A DNA stretch of 64,000 nucleotides from positions 62,001-126,000 of the forward strand of contig NZ_AGFF01000008.1 in NCBI RefSeq assembly GCF_000226215.1. The letters run 5' to 3'. Origin of the DNA: Dietzia alimentaria 72 (GTDB taxonomy: Bacteria; Actinomycetota; Actinomycetes; Mycobacteriales; Mycobacteriaceae). The translations under genes and the position numbers were made by a program. Positions 30,445 to 39,937 of the stretch are shown here, piece after piece (the stretch's first letter is position 1; each line of letters begins with the position of its first letter). The notes beneath the pieces are model-generated. The model searched no databases. It was given only the letters and a program-made list of their open reading frames with translations, and was not told the DNA's origin.

Positions 30445-31092
30445 GTGATGAGAACCCGGTCCCCGCTCGGCGCGGTGTCCAGGGCCATCGGATGGCTCCT
30501 GACCCTCGTGCTCCTACTAACTCTGGTCGTACCCGGCTTCATCGCGTTCCGCGTGTGGCATGTGGCACGGGTCGACGACCGGTCACCCGCTGACGCGATC
30601 GTGGTGCTGGGAGCAGCGCAGTACAACGGGATCCCGACCCCGGTGTTCCAGGCGCGTCTCGAGCATGCAGCGGCGCTCTACGAACAGGGTGTGGCGCCCC
30701 AGGTCATCACCGTCGGGGGCAATCAGCCGGGCGACCTGTACACGGAGGCGGGATCGGGGCGGGCCTATCTGACGAGTCTGGGCGTCCCGCCCGAGGTGAT
30801 ACTCGCGGTAGAGACCGGAACCAACACCGTCGGCAGTCTGGATGCGGTCGCGCAGACCGTGACCGACCAGGGCGGCGGATCGGTCGTGTTGGTCAGTGAC
30901 CCCACGCACTCATACAGGTCACGGATGATGGCTCGCGACGTGGGGCTGGACGCGTGGACCTCGCCGACACGACACGGGCCTGCGGTGTGGACCCGGGAGA
31001 ACCAGATCATGAGCATCATCCGGGAGACCGGAGCTGTGCTCTGGTACCAGTACCATCGGCTGGCCGGCAACGACGTGGATTTTCCCGGCTGA
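30445..31092 (+). CDS. YdcF/SanA-like DUF218 membrane-anchored protein
   Basis: A 215-residue protein. One N-terminal membrane helix ([18 protein letters not shown]) is followed by a DUF218 domain with [34 protein letters not shown] and [19 protein letters not shown]. Relatives include SanA and YdcF, linked to envelope integrity, but the reaction is unknown. It lies 23 bases after glyS and 38 bases before dgt on the same strand. Confidence 0.83.
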   Translation: MMRTRSPLGAVSRAIGWLLTLVLLLTLVVPGFIAFRVWHVARVDDRSPADAIVVLGAAQYNGIPTPVFQARLEHAAALYEQGVAPQVITVGGNQPGDLYTEAGSGRAYLTSLGVPPEVILAVETGTNTVGSLDAVAQTVTDQGGGSVVLVSDPTHSYRSRMMARDVGLDAWTSPTRHGPAVWTRENQIMSIIRETGAVLWYQYHRLAGNDVDFPG

Positions 31093-31130
31093 TCGGGTCG
31101 ACGGGGTCACCACGCCGGGAGGAGAAGGTC

Positions 31131-32393
31131 ATGACGGGGTACGCGTACACGGAGTCCGACGGTGAGCGTCGGGTGGCCGAGGGGAGTGGTCGCGCGCAGG
31201 GCTCGGCCAGTGAGCGCAGCCCGTTCGAGCGGGACCGCGCCCGCGTCCTGCACTCGGCGGCCCTGCGTCGGTTGGCGGACAAGACCCAGGTTGTCGGGCC
31301 CGGAGACGGTGACACCCCACGCACCCGCCTCACTCACTCCCTGGAGGTCGCGCAGATCTCGCGCAGTATCGCCGCAGGGCTGGGTTGCGACCCGGACCTT
31401 GCGGATCTGGCGGGTCTGAGCCACGACATCGGCCACCCGCCCTACGGCCACAACGGCGAGCGGGCACTCGACGAGGTGGCCCGTGGCTTCGGTGGGTACG
31501 AGGGTAATGCCCAGACAGTACGGATCCTCTCCAGGCTCGAGCCGAAGGTCGTAGACGCTGACGGCAACGGTGTGGGTCTCAACCTGACCCGCGCGGCACT
31601 GGACGCTGCCACCAAGTACCCGTGGCTCCCGCGCGAAGGCACCAGCAAGTTCGGTGCGTACCCGGACGATGCGGATATCCTCGCCTGGATCCGGAAGGGT
31701 GCCCCGGGCTATACCCGCAGTCTCGAGGCCCAGATCATGGACTTCTCCGATGACGTGGCCTACTCGGTGCACGACGTGGAGGACGCGATCGTCGCCGGCC
31801 GGCTGGATCTGCGGTCGCTGTCGGACAGATCAGAGGTCGCGGCACTGGCAGAGCTCGGGGCCACGGAGTTCCGCGGCCCGGATGCAGACCAGTTGGAGCA
31901 GGCCGCCGGCCGCCTTGGCGCCCTGGGGGTGGTCCGGGCCGTGCAGCCGTTCGAAGAGTCCTTCGGTGGAATGGTCGCGCTCAAGGCTCTGACCAGCGAG
32001 CTCGTAGGTCGCTTCGTCATGCCGGCCATCCACACCACGCGTGACGTGCACGGTGCGGTGCCGCACGGTCGTTACAGTGCGACCCTCGAGGTTCCGGTGG
32101 AGGTGGAGGCCGAGGTGGTGATGCTCAAGACGATGGCCGTGCGGTACGTGATGAGTGACCCGGGCCACCGCGTGCGCCAGGACCGCCAGCGTGACCGGAT
32201 CCACCGCGTTGCCGAGTATCTGGCCCACTCCGCGCCGGCGGGGCTGGACCCGGTTCTACGCCCGTTGTGGGATGTGGCCCGGGACGACGCCGCACGCATG
32301 CGGGTGATCGTGGATCAGGTCGCCTTGTATACCGAGAGTCGGTTAGAACGCATCGATCGGGCCAGTGCGGGCATCCAGGCGGCCTGGGGTTAG
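31131..32393 (+). CDS. dgt: Deoxyguanosinetriphosphate triphosphohydrolase-like protein
   Basis: A 420-residue HD-domain protein. The metal site is seen in [12 protein letters not shown] and [20 protein letters not shown], with later [16 protein letters not shown]. Family members cleave dNTPs to nucleoside and tripolyphosphate. ATG 31131 has GGGAGGAGAA upstream; the longer frame overlaps the YdcF-like gene. Its stop codon overlaps that of the convergent serine hydrolase by three bases. dgt lies close to dnaG, as in mycobacteria (Rv2344c/Rv2343c). Confidence 0.94.
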   Translation: MTGYAYTESDGERRVAEGSGRAQGSASERSPFERDRARVLHSAALRRLADKTQVVGPGDGDTPRTRLTHSLEVAQISRSIAAGLGCDPDLADLAGLSHDIGHPPYGHNGERALDEVARGFGGYEGNAQTVRILSRLEPKVVDADGNGVGLNLTRAALDAATKYPWLPREGTSKFGAYPDDADILAWIRKGAPGYTRSLEAQIMDFSDDVAYSVHDVEDAIVAGRLDLRSLSDRSEVAALAELGATEFRGPDADQLEQAAGRLGALGVVRAVQPFEESFGGMVALKALTSELVGRFVMPAIHTTRDVHGAVPHGRYSATLEVPVEVEAEVVMLKTMAVRYVMSDPGHRVRQDRQRDRIHRVAEYLAHSAPAGLDPVLRPLWDVARDDAARMRVIVDQVALYTESRLERIDRASAGIQAAWG

Positions 32394-33730
32394 CTGACCG
32401 CGCGAATCACGTCCGAGACGAGCTGGTCCACCCCGAGGGCGTCGATCGTGCCGCCCGGTGAGAATCCGGTGCGCACCACCACGACGTCCGCGGACGGGAC
32501 CACCACCACGTACTGGCCGTCATGGCCGGAGGCCCAGTAGGCGTCCGCCGGGATGCCTTCCAGACGCAGCGGGGATCCGTCCCCCGCATCGTTGAGCCAC
32601 CACTGGGCACCGTACGGGTCGGGTTCGCCGCCCGCGCCGACCTCCGAAGTCATAAATTCCGTCCACCCCTCGGGCAGCAGCGGGGAACCGTTCACCTCGC
32701 CGTCGTCCAGCACGAACTGTCCGAACCGCGCCCAGTCCCGCGGCGTGGCCCACAGATACGAGCCGCACACTGATCGGCCCGAGGCGTCAGCCTCGAGGAT
32801 GGCGCTGGTCATGCCGAGCGGGCCGAAGAGCAGTCGGTCGGCCAGCTCGGGGCCGAGCCCGGTGCGTTGGTGGAGCAGGTCGCAGACGATGTTGGAGGTA
32901 CCGGACGAATACTGGCGGTACGTCCCCGGATCGTGGGCGAGGGGCTGCGAGGCGGCGAACGCGGCCATGTCGGGTTCTGTGAAGAGCATCTGGGTGATGG
33001 GTGTCCCGAGGTCGTACTCCTCGTCCCATTCCAGGCCGGAGGTCATCCGCAGCAGATGATCGAGTGAGATGTCGGCGCGCTCGTCGTCCCATTCGGGGCG
33101 CAGGCCGGTTGCGGCGGGGTCGAGGTTGGCATCGGGGAACTCGACCTGCGCGCGTCCGACGAGGGTGGCGGCCACGCTCTTGGCCATGGACCAGCCGAGC
33201 TGGCGGGTGTCGGGGCCGAAGCCGTCGGCGTACCTCTCGCCGATGATCTGGCCCTGATGGACGACGACGAGTCCGCGCGTCCCGTCCTGTTCCGCGGCCT
33301 CATCGAGTGCCGAGGTCACGGCCGCGGGCGCGTCGGGCGCCCCGGGGAGGTTGATTCCCGCGCCGGCCTCCTCGGGCCGCAGCGGGGGCGGCTGGGTGCT
33401 CTGCGAACCCGCGGGGCGGTCGCCGAGGGTGCAGCCATACTCGGAGACGTACGCGGTCTGCCCGAACGCCATGCCCAGCACGGATACCGAGACGGTGCCC
33501 TCGGCGTCGTCGACGTTAGTCCGCAGGTAAGGCACCAGCGGGTTGGGCGGCAGGTCGTTCTGGGGATCGTCGCGGTCGGTGAGGAAGTGGATCGCACAGG
33601 CGTTGTGGGCGGCGTAGCCGGTACCGGTCAGCAGCAGCGGACGGAAGCGGATCCCCACGACTACCAGCGTGGCGGCGACGAGGGCCAGCACCACGGCCAG
33701 GATGATGAGGGATTTTCGCACCCGCGTCAT
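32390..33730 (-). CDS. Membrane-anchored beta-lactamase-like serine hydrolase
   Basis: A 446-residue serine hydrolase of the class C beta-lactamase/esterase group. An N-terminal anchor ([20 protein letters not shown]) places it outside the membrane. The catalytic SxxK is in [16 protein letters not shown], the YxN-type motif lies in [10 protein letters not shown], and a HxG-like [11 protein letters not shown] closes the site. ATG 33730 is 4 bases after the stop of the TPM-domain gene, so the two are one operon. Possible roles are peptidoglycan or ester hydrolysis; the substrate is unknown. Confidence 0.85.
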   Translation of the reverse strand: MTRVRKSLIILAVVLALVAATLVVVGIRFRPLLLTGTGYAAHNACAIHFLTDRDDPQNDLPPNPLVPYLRTNVDDAEGTVSVSVLGMAFGQTAYVSEYGCTLGDRPAGSQSTQPPPLRPEEAGAGINLPGAPDAPAAVTSALDEAAEQDGTRGLVVVHQGQIIGERYADGFGPDTRQLGWSMAKSVAATLVGRAQVEFPDANLDPAATGLRPEWDDERADISLDHLLRMTSGLEWDEEYDLGTPITQMLFTEPDMAAFAASQPLAHDPGTYRQYSSGTSNIVCDLLHQRTGLGPELADRLLFGPLGMTSAILEADASGRSVCGSYLWATPRDWARFGQFVLDDGEVNGSPLLPEGWTEFMTSEVGAGGEPDPYGAQWWLNDAGDGSPLRLEGIPADAYWASGHDGQYVVVVPSADVVVVRTGFSPGGTIDALGVDQLVSDVIRAVS

Positions 33731-33734
33731 GGCG

Positions 33735-35783
33735 TCAGAACCGCCCGCCTGCGCCGCCGCCGCCGAAGCCGCCGCCACCACCGCCGAAGCCACCGCCCCC
33801 GAAGCTGCCGCCTCCACCCCAGCCCCTGCCGCCTCCGAAGCTGGAGCCGGCACCGCGGGCCATGCCCTGGATCAGGGCCCCGGCGATGAGACCGCCGACC
33901 ATCGCACCGGTGTTGGAACCGCCGCGACCACCGCGTCCGTACGGGCCGCCACCATGGCGTCCGGAGTACTGCGGGCGGGAGGCGTCGCTCTGAGCAAGAC
34001 GAAGTGCTTCACGGGCCAGGTTCAGGGCCCTGTCGGCGGCTGGGAAGGCGGCCGGGCCGGATGTGGCCTCGGCGGTATCCAGGGAGTTCTTGGCTGCCAC
34101 CAGGCGGGTGCGGGCGGCCTGACCGATCACGTAGGAGCGACTGCCGATGTAGTTGTCGGCCTCCCTGACCGCACCCCGTGCGCGGGTGATGGCCGCCTGC
34201 CTGGCTGCGCGTGCTCTATTGGCCGTCTCGGCCTCGTGTCCTGCGGCCGCCAGTGCTTCGTCGAGGTCGCGATCCACGTCGATGAGCTGGGAGAACGTCC
34301 CCAGCGGGTCGGTCTCGCCATGGCTGCGGGCGAGGTCGAGCGCATCGCGGGCAGCAGCCGAGGCATCGGCGAGGGCATTGCTGGTCGCAGTGGAGATGTC
34401 GGTGGTGGAGAGCAGGCTGGCTGCCTGTGCCAGCTCTTCCTCCACCTCGGCGATCAAGGCATCCAGGTCGCGACGAGCGGTAGTGATGTCGTCGGCGGCG
34501 TGGTCTACGCCGTCGACGAGTTTCTCCGCACGGTCGAGCTCGCCCTCCGCCGAGGTGATCGCGTCCACGGCCTCGCCCTGTTCACCCACCGGCCGGGCCA
34601 GCGCGGTGCGGGCGCGAGTGGTGTCGGACTCCGCGGCGGTGAGCAGCTCGGCGGAAAGTTGCAGATTGTCCTCGATCGAGGTGAGGACCGATGCGGGGAA
34701 GCGACCACGAAGTCCGGCCATGGTCTGCTCCGCCTCGGGCAGGCGTGCGCGGAGGCTGACCGCCCGCCGGGTCAGGGCGTCGACGGAGGCGCCCCCGTTG
34801 ATGAGGAGGTCTCGCATCTCGGCGAAGGCCCGGGACTGGTCCTGGAGACCACGTTCGGCGCGCTCAGCTCGGGCGGCCACCTCGAGCAGCATGGCGCGGC
34901 GCTGGTCCGGGGTCTCGGGTATGTCGTCGTCCAGGCGCTGGATCAGTGCGTGCGCCGCAGCGACCTCTGCTCGTGCGGAGTCCAGGGCGGCGCGGAAGGG
35001 ACGGGTACGCAGTTCGCCGAACTCGCCGGCAGCCGTAGTCAGGGCGGTGGTGGAGGCATCCACGGACTGGTCGGCGTCCACGAGGCCGGCGCGGGCGCGG
35101 GCGTCGAGCACGTCCACCTGCAGGGCGGACATGCGTGCGGTGTCGTCACCGGGGATGTCGCGGGCGGCCTCGGCCTGACGAGCTGTTCGTGAATTCTGGC
35201 GGCGCCGGGTCACCAGGAGCACCAGTGCCACCAGGGCGACGATCACACCGATGGCGATGAGCAGCGTCGTGACCGAGAACCCGGACCCCGAGCCCTGGCG
35301 CTCCAGTCCATCGGCGGCTCCCGTGACTGCACCCGCCCAGTCGTCCACGGCCAACGCCGGCTCGATGTCAGCATCGGCGATGCGCTGCACGGCGCGCTGG
35401 TCGTTGTATTCGAACCAGTACCCCCCGTCGCCCACAGCCACGACGAGCAGCGCGTCCGAGGCCCCGAGATCTGACAGGCGCGCGGTCTGCTGTGCCCACT
35501 GCTCGGCGGGCATGCCGTCGAAGGTGTCGACCAGGGTCACCCAGAGTTGGATCTGGTCGGAGGAGCGCAGGTCCGCCAGTCGACCCTCCACCCGGCCGGT
35601 GTCGCCGCCCAGGACCCCGACCGAATCGGTGAGTTGCTGCTGCAATCGCGTCGGGGGTTCGGCCGAGGCGATCGGGGCCGAGAGGGCCGCGAGGCACGCC
35701 ACCATCGCGGCGAGGAGCACGGCGACGAGGGACCGGGCCAGGGGGCGTTGGTCGATTACGGTGCGTGGCGGGGCGGCGATCAT
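33735..35783 (-). CDS. TPM-domain membrane protein with coiled coils and Gly-rich tail
   Basis: A 682-residue protein. A signal peptide (LVAVLLAAMVACLAALSAPI ending near ASAEPP) precedes an extracytoplasmic TPM domain (residues about 45-180) and a membrane helix (LLIAIGVIVALVALVLLVT). About 400 residues of Ala/Glu/Arg-rich helical repeats follow, then a tail of Gly-Gly-Phe repeats. The M. tuberculosis counterpart is Rv2345 in the same dgt-dnaG setting. TPM proteins have been linked to photosystem repair in plants, but bacterial roles are open. ATG 35783 is preferred over 35831, which would reach closer to dnaG. Confidence 0.85.
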   Translation of the reverse strand: MIAAPPRTVIDQRPLARSLVAVLLAAMVACLAALSAPIASAEPPTRLQQQLTDSVGVLGGDTGRVEGRLADLRSSDQIQLWVTLVDTFDGMPAEQWAQQTARLSDLGASDALLVVAVGDGGYWFEYNDQRAVQRIADADIEPALAVDDWAGAVTGAADGLERQGSGSGFSVTTLLIAIGVIVALVALVLLVTRRRQNSRTARQAEAARDIPGDDTARMSALQVDVLDARARAGLVDADQSVDASTTALTTAAGEFGELRTRPFRAALDSARAEVAAAHALIQRLDDDIPETPDQRRAMLLEVAARAERAERGLQDQSRAFAEMRDLLINGGASVDALTRRAVSLRARLPEAEQTMAGLRGRFPASVLTSIEDNLQLSAELLTAAESDTTRARTALARPVGEQGEAVDAITSAEGELDRAEKLVDGVDHAADDITTARRDLDALIAEVEEELAQAASLLSTTDISTATSNALADASAAARDALDLARSHGETDPLGTFSQLIDVDRDLDEALAAAGHEAETANRARAARQAAITRARGAVREADNYIGSRSYVIGQAARTRLVAAKNSLDTAEATSGPAAFPAADRALNLAREALRLAQSDASRPQYSGRHGGGPYGRGGRGGSNTGAMVGGLIAGALIQGMARGAGSSFGGGRGWGGGGSFGGGGFGGGGGGFGGGGAGGRF

Positions 35784-35851
35784 GGGCCCAGCGTATCGGC
35801 CGGGTAGCGGCGCCACGACGAGCTCGGGCAAGGGCCGCTACTCTGGGCGTC

Positions 35852-37861
35852 ATGGCAGGGCGGATTCCGGAGCAGGACATCGCCGCGATCCGCGAACGCA
35901 CTCGCATCGAAGAGGTCGTCGGTGAGTACGTCGCGCTCAAACCAGGCGGCGCCGACTCCATGAAGGGTCTGTCCCCGTTCAAGGACGAGCGGACGCCCTC
36001 ATTCCATGTGCGTCCGCAGCACGGCTATTTCCATTGTTTCTCCACAGGTGAGGGCGGTGACGTCTTCAGCTTCCTCATGAAAATGGAGCACATCAGCTTC
36101 GTAGAGGCGGTGGAGCAGCTCGCGGACCGCATCGGGTACCGCATTTCGTACGAGGGCGGCGGACAGGTTGTCCAACGGGACCGCGGCACCCGCTCGCGGC
36201 TGGCCCAGGCCAACGCGGCCGCTCAGAAGTTTTACGCCGAGCGGTTTCGGGACGACGCTGAGGCACAGGTGGCGCGGGACTTCCTGACCGAGCGCGGTTT
36301 CGACATGGCTCAGGCCGAGTTTTTCGGTTGTGGCTACGCGCCGACCGGCTGGGACACCATGAGCAAACATCTGATGCGCCAGGGGTTCGAGGCCAAGGAG
36401 CTTGAGGCGGCGGGACTGTCCAAAACCAGTTCGCGCGGCTCTCTCATCGACCGGTTCCATCGCCGTTTGCTGTGGCCGATACGCAATCTGGCGGGTGAGG
36501 TGATCGGTTTCGGCGCCCGCAAGCTGTTCGAGGACGACAAGCTGGGCAAGTACATGAACACGCCCGAGACGATGCTCTACAAGAAGTCTCAGGTGCTGTT
36601 TGGTCTGGATCTGGCCAAGCGGGAGATCGCCTCGCAGCGCCGCGCTGTGATCGTCGAGGGCTACACCGATGTCATGGCGATGCACGCCGCGGGCGTCACG
36701 ACGGCGGTGGCGGCGTGTGGCACGGCGTTCGGCGAGGACCACCTGTCCACGCTGCGGCGGTTGATGCTCGACGACAACTACTTCCGCGGCGAGATCATCT
36801 ACACGTTCGACGGCGACGAGGCGGGTAAAAAAGCCGCGCTCCGGGCGTTCTCCGGGGATCAACAGTTCTCCGGTCGCACCTTCGTGGCGGTGGCCCCGGC
36901 TGGCCAGGACCCCTGTGACCTGCGGCAGGGCAAGGGTGACGCCGCGGTGCGGGACCTGGTCTCCACGCGGGTGCCGATGTTCGAGTTCGCTATCCGGTCG
37001 ATGCTCGAGGACCACGATCTCGATCACGCGGAGGGCCGCGTGGAGGCGCTGCGGAGGACTGTTCCCGTGGTCGCCGACATTCGCGATTCAACTCTGCGTG
37101 ACGAGTACGCCCGCCAACTCGCAGGCTGGGTGGGCTGGGACGATCCCGCGACAGTCCTGCGCCGCGTCCGTGAGGAGGCTCGCAAAAAAGGCCGCTCGCA
37201 GTCGTCGGCCACGGGCCCGACTCTGCGTCGTCGTGCCCCCGGCGGTCCGGGTGGGGGACCCCGGTCGACGGGCAGTGGTGTCGGCCGTGACGGCGGGCGG
37301 AACGACGACGAGGTGGGCGCCGGCGACGGCCAGCAGCCTTCCGGGTCGCCTAAGGGCGTACCGCTTCCCTCAGCCGGTGATCCGGTGTTGTGGCCGCAAC
37401 GAGAGGCGATCAAAGCGGCCCTGCAGTATCCGGGCCTGGCGGGTCCGCTCTTCGATTCGCTGCCGGTCGAGTGCTACACCCATCCCGCCTACGAGGCGCT
37501 GGCGTCGGCGCTGTCTCAGGCCGGGGGCTGCGTGTCGGGAAAGAGCGGGGCCAACTGGGTCTCGGAGGTGTCCGAGGGGCTCAAGGACGAGGGGCTGAGT
37601 CGGCTCGTGGGCGCACTCGCTGTGGAGACATTGCGCGTGTCCGAGGAGGCGCTCCCACGCTATATCTCCGGGGTGCTCGCGCGACTGCAGGAAGTGTGGG
37701 TCTCGGGTCAGATCGCCGACCTCAAGTCCAAGGTGCAGCGGATGAGCCCGGCTGAGGACCCGGAGGGATACTCGGCCCTGTTCGGGGATCTGGTTGCGTT
37801 GGAGGAGTATCGCCGAGGGCTGCTGGAGCAGGCGGTCGGGGCCACCCCCGACATCGCCTGA
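35852..37861 (+). CDS. dnaG: DNA primase
   Basis: A 669-residue primase that makes RNA primers at the replication fork. It has an N-terminal zinc-ribbon-like domain (residues about 35-100), a TOPRIM core with IVEGYTDVMAMHAAGV and YTFDGDEAGKKAAL, a Gly/Arg-rich linker near residues 450-500 and a DnaB-binding C-terminal domain. Three of the four usual CHC2 zinc ligands are replaced: SPFK instead of CPFH at 41-44, and HCFST instead of HCFGC at 61-65. ATG 35852 is chosen because the longer frame overlaps the divergent TPM gene. tRNA-Asn follows 81 bases downstream. Confidence 0.96.
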   Translation: MAGRIPEQDIAAIRERTRIEEVVGEYVALKPGGADSMKGLSPFKDERTPSFHVRPQHGYFHCFSTGEGGDVFSFLMKMEHISFVEAVEQLADRIGYRISYEGGGQVVQRDRGTRSRLAQANAAAQKFYAERFRDDAEAQVARDFLTERGFDMAQAEFFGCGYAPTGWDTMSKHLMRQGFEAKELEAAGLSKTSSRGSLIDRFHRRLLWPIRNLAGEVIGFGARKLFEDDKLGKYMNTPETMLYKKSQVLFGLDLAKREIASQRRAVIVEGYTDVMAMHAAGVTTAVAACGTAFGEDHLSTLRRLMLDDNYFRGEIIYTFDGDEAGKKAALRAFSGDQQFSGRTFVAVAPAGQDPCDLRQGKGDAAVRDLVSTRVPMFEFAIRSMLEDHDLDHAEGRVEALRRTVPVVADIRDSTLRDEYARQLAGWVGWDDPATVLRRVREEARKKGRSQSSATGPTLRRRAPGGPGGGPRSTGSGVGRDGGRNDDEVGAGDGQQPSGSPKGVPLPSAGDPVLWPQREAIKAALQYPGLAGPLFDSLPVECYTHPAYEALASALSQAGGCVSGKSGANWVSEVSEGLKDEGLSRLVGALAVETLRVSEEALPRYISGVLARLQEVWVSGQIADLKSKVQRMSPAEDPEGYSALFGDLVALEEYRRGLLEQAVGATPDIA

Positions 37862-37942
37862 GCTGGCGATTTGGTCCTTTCGGCCGGCGCGCACTAAGGT
37901 GGGTTCTCGGTATCCGACATCACCCCGGAACGCCGAGAACAA

Positions 37943-38014
37943 TCCCCCATAGCTCAACGGCAGAGCATTCGACTGTTAATCGAAGGGTTTCTGGTTCGAA
38001 TCCAGATGGGGGAG
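37943..38014 (+). tRNA. tRNA-Asn (anticodon GTT)
   Basis: A 72-nucleotide cloverleaf. Acceptor arms TCCCCCA (37943-37949) and TGGGGGA (38007-38013) pair fully, with discriminator G at 38014. The anticodon stem TTCGA/TCGAA encloses loop CTGTTAA with anticodon GTT, and the T arm is CTGGTTCGAATCCAG. CCA is not encoded. A strong terminator follows. Confidence 0.97.
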
Positions 38015-38019
38015 CATTC

Positions 38020-38053
38020 AAAAAGGCCCACCGCATCGCGGTGGGCCTTTTTT
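38020..38053 (+). terminator. Intrinsic terminator after tRNA-Asn
   Basis: A perfect 10-bp stem, GGCCCACCGC (38025-38034) with GCGGTGGGCC (38038-38047), closes a three-base loop. It is flanked by AAAAA before and TTTTTT after, so it could work in both directions and may also end the minus-strand lipoprotein transcript. Confidence 0.9.
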
Positions 38054-38080
38054 GTTGTGCAACAGATGGCTTCCGCGTGA

Positions 38081-38746
38081 TCAGCAGGCGGTGCCCACGG
38101 CGTCCTGCGGAAGATTGCCGATCATGTCGACGGACGATCCGTTCCACTGGAAGGTGACGTCAGTTCGTCCGCGCATGTTCGCGTTACTGTCTGAGCCAAT
38201 CGGCCAGCGGTACTGCACCGTGACCGAATCTGACGTTGAATCTGTCACCTGGCCCAGAGCGTTGCAGCGGATCCCAGTCCCGAGGAACTCGCCCTCGTTG
38301 TAAAGAAGCAATTGAGTCGGGGATGAGCCGGTACCCCCGGCAGTCTCCAGCTCCGCGTATCCCAGGGGGCCGCACAAGTTGCCGGTCTGCCAGACGGACC
38401 ACGCCCGGTCGGGAAACGGCGCGGCGATTCCCGCCGCGTCAGTAGCAACGGGGACAGTGGAAGGCGAACACTCTTCCGACGTGCTACCGGATGGCGAAGG
38501 GGGATTTCCGTTCGACTCAACGGGTGACGAGGCGGCCGTTTCAGTAGCGGTCACCGTGACCGTGGTGGCGGGCGGCGCTGACGACCCGATCGCGGAGTCC
38601 TGCTTTTCACCTGTCTGGTCCTGACCATCGGCGCAACCAACGAGGATCAGGGCTGCGGTGAAGACGATCGCGGCGAGGCCAGTGGTCGGTCGGGCCAGCT
38701 GAACCCAGAGGTGATCTGGTCGGCGTGGTGGTCCTGGTTCATTCAT
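38081..38746 (-). CDS. LppP/LprE-like lipoprotein
   Basis: A 221-residue predicted lipoprotein. The signal region GLAAIVFTAALILVGCADG contains lipobox LVGC, so the mature N-terminal cysteine should be lipidated. A Thr/Ser/Pro-rich linker (TTVTVTATETAAS) is followed by a C-terminal domain with AWSVWQTGNLCGPLGYAELE and VTVQYRWPIGS, which resembles the LppP/LprE family of mycobacteria. ATG 38746 places the signal at the N-terminus. It diverges from ddh with a 190-base gap. The function is unknown. Confidence 0.75.
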   Translation of the reverse strand: MNEPGPPRRPDHLWVQLARPTTGLAAIVFTAALILVGCADGQDQTGEKQDSAIGSSAPPATTVTVTATETAASSPVESNGNPPSPSGSTSEECSPSTVPVATDAAGIAAPFPDRAWSVWQTGNLCGPLGYAELETAGGTGSSPTQLLLYNEGEFLGTGIRCNALGQVTDSTSDSVTVQYRWPIGSDSNANMRGRTDVTFQWNGSSVDMIGNLPQDAVGTAC

Positions 38747-38936
38747 GTCGACTCTTTCTCGTATGGGAGGCCGCTTCCGCCTCTTCGGCCCGATGACCGT
38801 GAACATATCGGTTTTCGGAGACGTCCTCGTGACGGGCCGGGCCACAGGTCCGCAGCAGCAGTGGGATAGCAGCCGGAGCGCGCGCCGTGCTTTCGCTACG
38901 CTGAACACCGACTCAAACAACGAGGAGAAGCAGCGG

Positions 38937-39923
38937 ATGACCACGCAGATTCGGATCGGCATCGCCGGCTACGGCAATCTTGGCCGCGGTGTGGAGGCCG
39001 CGCTCGCCCAGAACCCCGACATGGCGCTTGTGGGTGTGTTCACCCGACGCGCGCCAGAGAACGTTTCGACACTGAGTTCCGGGACACCGGTGTTCGCGTA
39101 CGACGATCTGTCCACCAAGGAGGGGCAGATCGATGTCCTGATCCTCTGCGGGGGGTCGAAGGACGATCTCCCGGTTCAGTCCCCGGAGCTCGCGGCCACG
39201 TTCAACATTGTCGACAGTTTCGACACCCACGCCCGAATCCCTGAACATTTCGCCGCAGTGGACGCTCCCGCGCGGGCGGCGGGCACCACGGCGTTGATCT
39301 CCGCGGGCTGGGACCCGGGCATGTACTCGATCAATCGGGTGGTGGGCGAGTCGCTTCTTCCCGAGGGCGATACCTACACCTTCTGGGGTCGCGGGCTGAG
39401 CCAGGGGCATTCGGACGCGGTCCGGCGGGTGCCCGGAGTGGCTGGCGGTGTGCAGTACACGGTACCGAGCGACTCCGCGATCGCGGCGGTCCGCGCTGGT
39501 GACAGGCCGACGTTGACCACGCGGGAAAAGCACGTCCGCGAGTGCTTTGTGGTCCTGGAGGAGGGGGCCGACCGGGACACCGTGCGTGAGGCGATCGTGA
39601 CGATGCCGAACTACTTCGCTGATTACGACACGACGGTCAATTTCATCACTGCAGAGGAGCTCGCCCGCGATCATCGCGCGATGCCGCACGGGGGGTTTGT
39701 CATCCGTTCCGGCGTGACGGGTGAGGGAAACCCGCAGGGCATCGAGTACCGGCTCACCCTCGGCAGCAACCCGGAGTTCACGGCCGGCGTGCTGGTGGCC
39801 TATGCGCGCGCTGTGCACCGGCTCAACGCCAGCGGCCAGATTGGCGCACACACCGTCTTTGATGTGGCTCCCGGCCTGCTCTCACCGAAGAGCCCGGAGC
39901 AGCTGCGCGCGGACGACCTGTAA
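38937..39923 (+). CDS. ddh: meso-Diaminopimelate D-dehydrogenase
   Basis: A 328-residue NADPH-dependent dehydrogenase that converts tetrahydrodipicolinate plus ammonia to meso-diaminopimelate in one step. The nucleotide fold starts RIGIAGYGNLGRGVEAALAQ, followed by GVFTRRAPENV, and the substrate-binding stretch is ISAGWDPGMYSINRVVGE. ATG 38937 has GAGGAGAA upstream; the longer frame crosses the divergent promoter region. Ddh is known from Corynebacterium but missing from M. tuberculosis, so the host may have two routes to diaminopimelate for lysine and peptidoglycan. Confidence 0.94.
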   Translation: MTTQIRIGIAGYGNLGRGVEAALAQNPDMALVGVFTRRAPENVSTLSSGTPVFAYDDLSTKEGQIDVLILCGGSKDDLPVQSPELAATFNIVDSFDTHARIPEHFAAVDAPARAAGTTALISAGWDPGMYSINRVVGESLLPEGDTYTFWGRGLSQGHSDAVRRVPGVAGGVQYTVPSDSAIAAVRAGDRPTLTTREKHVRECFVVLEEGADRDTVREAIVTMPNYFADYDTTVNFITAEELARDHRAMPHGGFVIRSGVTGEGNPQGIEYRLTLGSNPEFTAGVLVAYARAVHRLNASGQIGAHTVFDVAPGLLSPKSPEQLRADDL

Positions 39924-39937
39924 CCGCAGCGGCGGAC

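Noticed and set aside
33669-35192. 507-residue plus-strand ORF opposite the TPM-domain gene
   Set aside because: It lies wholly antisense to a gene with clear signal peptide, membrane helix and family domain. It is a by-product of high-GC codon bias and shows no recognisable domain.
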